Below, piece by piece: positions 60,454-64,000 of a stretch of DNA of 64,000 nt (its first letter is position 1; every line of letters starts with the position of its first letter). Origin of the DNA: Campylorhamphus procurvoides (taxonomy: Eukaryota > Chordata > Aves > Passeriformes > Dendrocolaptidae); the NCBI GenBank assembly GCA_013396655.1, contig WBMV01006590.1, positions 1,242-65,241 on the forward strand, given 5' to 3'. The notes beneath the pieces were generated by a model. It saw only the letters and a list, made by a program, of their open reading frames with translations, was not told the DNA's origin and did not search any database. The position numbers and the translations under genes are program-made.

Positions 60454-63400
60454 AGGATCCACAAAGAAATTCATGACAGTTGCTCATGAGATAATTTGAT
60501 AGACAATAACAATATAATTTGATTTTGCTTCTCCCACAACATTTTTTTTAATAATAATTATTCCCTTGTATGTTCCTAATATTTCCTTTGTAGACCTGAT
60601 TTGAAAAGAGTTTTCTATCAGGTATAAACATTTGTGTATTAGTGTTCCTGAAGCAAGTCTATAGTTCGTAAGTAAGTTGTAACACTATTATTTGCTGTTT
60701 ATAATAGAATAGAGATGCCTTGTAAAAATGCAAAGTTTTTTTTGACAAGGTCTCTTTTTGATAATTGTACATATATTATTATCTAAGCAAATCCATACTG
60801 GTCACTCAGTTATTCTTTTTTTCCAAAATAAATGCCCTTATGCTATGCATTACTGTAGGACTCCCAAATGTTTCAGCAAAGATAGCACCGGGTACCTGCC
60901 ATATCAGAAAGAATATCAGAAGTACTTACTCTTGACACTTTCATATTTTTACTTTTCTTATATCAGAAAGGACAAGTCCATCATAAAACATTTGAGGATT
61001 GCAGTATAAAATATATTAGTGATGCTGTAAGTAGCCATATTAACAAACACTGCTCTTGTCATAGAGAGCTGAATAGCACCAGGTAAAAAGGAGAACAGAA
61101 CAGTGGTCCTCAGAGCATAATTAACCAAAGATATGGAAAGCCAAAAGTCACTCATAACACAATCACTTTGTTCCTGGCCCCTGTTTGCACATTGTGAGAA
61201 AAAGTCAGTTATGGAAGTACTCATGTTTCTTGCAATCATTTATACTCAGAGAATTCAGGACCAAGATAACTGTAGTATACTTCTTCCTGCTAAATTAATG
61301 GTATTAAATATATCAACTTTTAAAATATATTTTTGCAGGTAGCCTCTGATTAATCCTTCATGAAGTTCTGTCAAAGAAATTTTAAAAAAGTCCCCTGGTA
61401 AAAGCTCAACATTTGTACTTTCTTCCAGAACAAGTGGGTACTAGATAACAGCAGATTTACTAATAGTTTAGTGAAAAAGGAGGCTGCTCTCTGTCTTTCA
61501 GAACATTTCTGGACCAAAAGATCTACAGGTTAAGTAATATGACAAAGAACAGTTCTTTCACGTGATTTCATACTGAGCCAGTTTATGTAATTTCATGAGA
61601 GAAAGTTATGTCTGAATTAGAAAATAAAATATCACTCAGACTTTTCATTTCAATTGCACTTTGTTGCATGTTTTGTTTATTGAAAACTTTTCTAAAAAAT
61701 TCAAAAAGTTAAATATTTCCAATAAAAGCTTTGTAACATTTACGAGGAATTCTTCTAAATTATATAATTTTAAATGGAACACATTAAATACTAGAAAAAA
61801 AAAGATTTAACAATGAAAATGTTGCTCTTCTAAAAAGTCATTCCCTTTTTTTCTTTACATAAACCTGATAATTTCCAGCATCTCTGAAATTTTACTTTTG
61901 TCCCATTCATGAAGAGAATAGAAATAGAAGAGCCAAAATAATGGTCATCAACTTTATGTCACTCATACTCACTTTAATTATTTTAAGGCAAAGCTATTTG
62001 CTTTTATATCTCTCAAGGTCATGTTCTGATGTCAGTTAAAATTATTTCAAAGAAAGCAGATTTAGTCAGTTTTTTTACTTCAAGTAACAAGAAAACAATG
62101 CAAGAGTGGAGAGATTAGATGGGGCTAACTTTTGAAAAACATTTGCTTCTTATATTCATTTCAAATATTTGTTAGGGTTCTGGTACTCTTCAGTGTCATT
62201 TTTAAATTCATCATGTTTCAGTAAGGGTTCATTTTTCATGGGTAAGCTGCCCTTGTATAAGAATTATAAGAATAATTATAATAAGAATTATAATTATAGA
62301 CTCTATATACTTACAGATTCTAACTGTTTTGAAGATAAAAGCAGTTTACTTGGTTAAGTGTGGCACTTTTTCTATTCTTTTGTCTCTCTGTTACAATGCA
62401 ATGATCTCTCTTTCACATAAACTCACAACTGTGATCTGACTTTGCAAATTATATGTGATTAAAAAGCTTTAGATATAGACCTTTGATGTATTACCTGCAT
62501 GCCCCATGACATTCATGAGAGATAGTATTAATAGACTGATTTGGGGCATCTTCCCTATTTAGTGTTCAGAAAAAGTACTTTTAAAAATGGTTTAGCTGAA
62601 ACAGTGAAAAAAAAAAAAGGAAAATTTAGGTTAGAATTTACTAAAAAAGTTTACATCTAATTTTCCTTAAAACGTGTACTTCAAAATGGGTGTTTGTGCT
62701 AATACTTTGAGTAGCAGTTGGGAGAAAAAAAAAAATTTAGCTGCAAAAATACTGTACAATCACATGAGGTCTTTCAGGAAGAAAATGAAATGTTGGTAGC
62801 CAAAAACAAGGGAGAGTATTCTGCTTCCTTCACTAATCTCTGTGTGGTTGTGCAGTTTGGTTTAGACATTTGACTACATGCAGTTTGACAGATATCCTAT
62901 TATTGTCAGTGATGTTAAGCAAAATATGGCTATCATTGTTGGTATATCCAGTTCTGTGTTTCAAAGTCATATAGGTGGTTATTTCATATAACTTTACTCT
63001 TTTCCTCCTCAAGAATAGTTTACACCCTTGCTAGCTACATTTGTATCAATATAGTTACATTTCAAGTATCTTGAAGTTTTTCTTCACTGTCTTAATTTCA
63101 CCAGAACATAGATTTTGCTACATTAGAACAGATCAGCAACGTACCTGGCCTATTTTTTGACTCAAACAAGTATTCTGACTAGTTACAAGTGAATCTCATA
63201 ATGTAGTACAGACACTGAAAAGTACAGAAAAAGGAACAATCTACAGTATGTCTTTCCCACTCACATGCATTAAAAAGAGGTCTTTGCCTCAGAGGATGAT
63301 TGATGAATATGATATTTCTTAAGTCTTAAAATATGTAATCCATTTAATGTCATTCACTGTGGACTAACTGCTTTGAAATATACTTCACATCCACTTGTAG

Positions 63401-64000
63401 AGAAACTCACTTTAAATCTACCTAAACAGAATTCTAATAAACTCATTTTTCCTGTTACATTATTTACTTAAATCTGATATTATTTCATTAGCTAGAGCAA
63501 AATTATATGTCTCACAGTTACAAATATTTATCTTTTAAAAATTCTTATACTTTTCTGAAAGTTGCATGTGCTCAATCAACTTCACAACAGTGCATAAGGA
63601 AGGCAAGATTTCTACACATGAGCGAACCGAATATATAAAGTCTGTATAATCTGGATACTGTACTTTATCTAAAGACAAGATAAAAGTCAGTCATCTTAGC
63701 ATTAAATAGACTTAAAATATTGTTTGCAAACTTATGTGGTAAAGTCCATACAGACACACATTCATAAGTACATGTATACATTTGACATTAATCTTTGTGT
63801 GTGTGTATGTGTCTATGATTTTATTTCTAAATAAAGTTCAAATTTTAGCTTAAAAGAAATTTGAAAACATATTTCTTTGAGTCACATCATAAAAAAAATC
63901 TTTGTGATATTTATGTCAGCACAAATTTCCTTGCCTGCAGCACTGGCCAATGAAATGGTGTGGCTGACATAAATCTTGTCCAACTGTTGTTACCATGCTA
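60454..64000. other. AT-rich sequence to window end, no gene seen
   Basis: No exon, RNA gene or repeat family recognised. AT-rich direct repeats (TAAGAATTATAA words) lie at 62255-62300 and a short (GT)n at 63798-63810. Confidence 0.45.

Noticed and set aside
1..64000. CRISPR arrays, bacterial operons, tRNA or rRNA genes
   Set aside because: No spaced identical repeats, no cloverleaf with recognisable A and B boxes, and no rRNA blocks were seen; the repeats are those of a vertebrate genome.

Overview
This window reads as a vertebrate nuclear gene desert, most likely from a bird and probably a passerine. It is AT-rich, has no recognisable protein-coding exon or RNA gene, and is dominated by decayed retroelements typical of birds. 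These are many CR1 LINE fragments whose 3' ends carry the ATTCTATG-type tail and whose longer copies keep pieces of the CR1 reverse transcriptase, plus many LTRs of endogenous retroviruses, nearly all solo. All protein-like reading frames that I recognise belong to these repeats.

Layout. The window opens (1-354) with the 3' part of a non-LTR retrotransposon that is not CR1. A second, truncated copy lies on the minus strand at 23971-24966. It is split by a 491-bp solo LTR with a perfect 6-bp target-site duplication. A sister solo LTR, also with perfect 6-bp flanks, is at 46495-46969. CR1 pieces lie at 2146-3415, 3900-4690, 11875-12165, 16896-17345, 24980-25250, 33830-34378, 40493-40562, 48297-48366, 51238-51909, 53172-53405 and 54591-55873. 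ERVL-type LTRs lie at 7365-7874, 9671-10218, 29045-29431, 34681-34815, 39833-40429 and 60140-60453. Other LTR families are at 8838-9158, 18472-19175, 19177-19506, 29432-29629, 37476-38232, 38562-38920, 51910-53002 and 58323-59077. A decayed ERVL pol remnant lies at about 59450-60140. The long stretches between repeats are AT-rich single-copy-looking DNA with A/C (or G/T) low-complexity tracts and pyrimidine tracts.

Assembly quality matters here. Two places carry exact duplications butted against N (501 bp around position 2870; 203 bp around the gaps at 29630-29801 and 30005), and two single-N positions (17229 and 19176) join sequences that do not belong side by side. These look like scaffold or gap-filling artefacts, not biology.

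The most useful biological points are the nested LTR-in-LINE with intact target-site duplications, a non-CR1 LINE that may be an RTE-type element of horizontal origin, and a solo LTR at 58323-59077 with two CTCF-like motifs 69 bp apart. I did not find a new multi-gene system.
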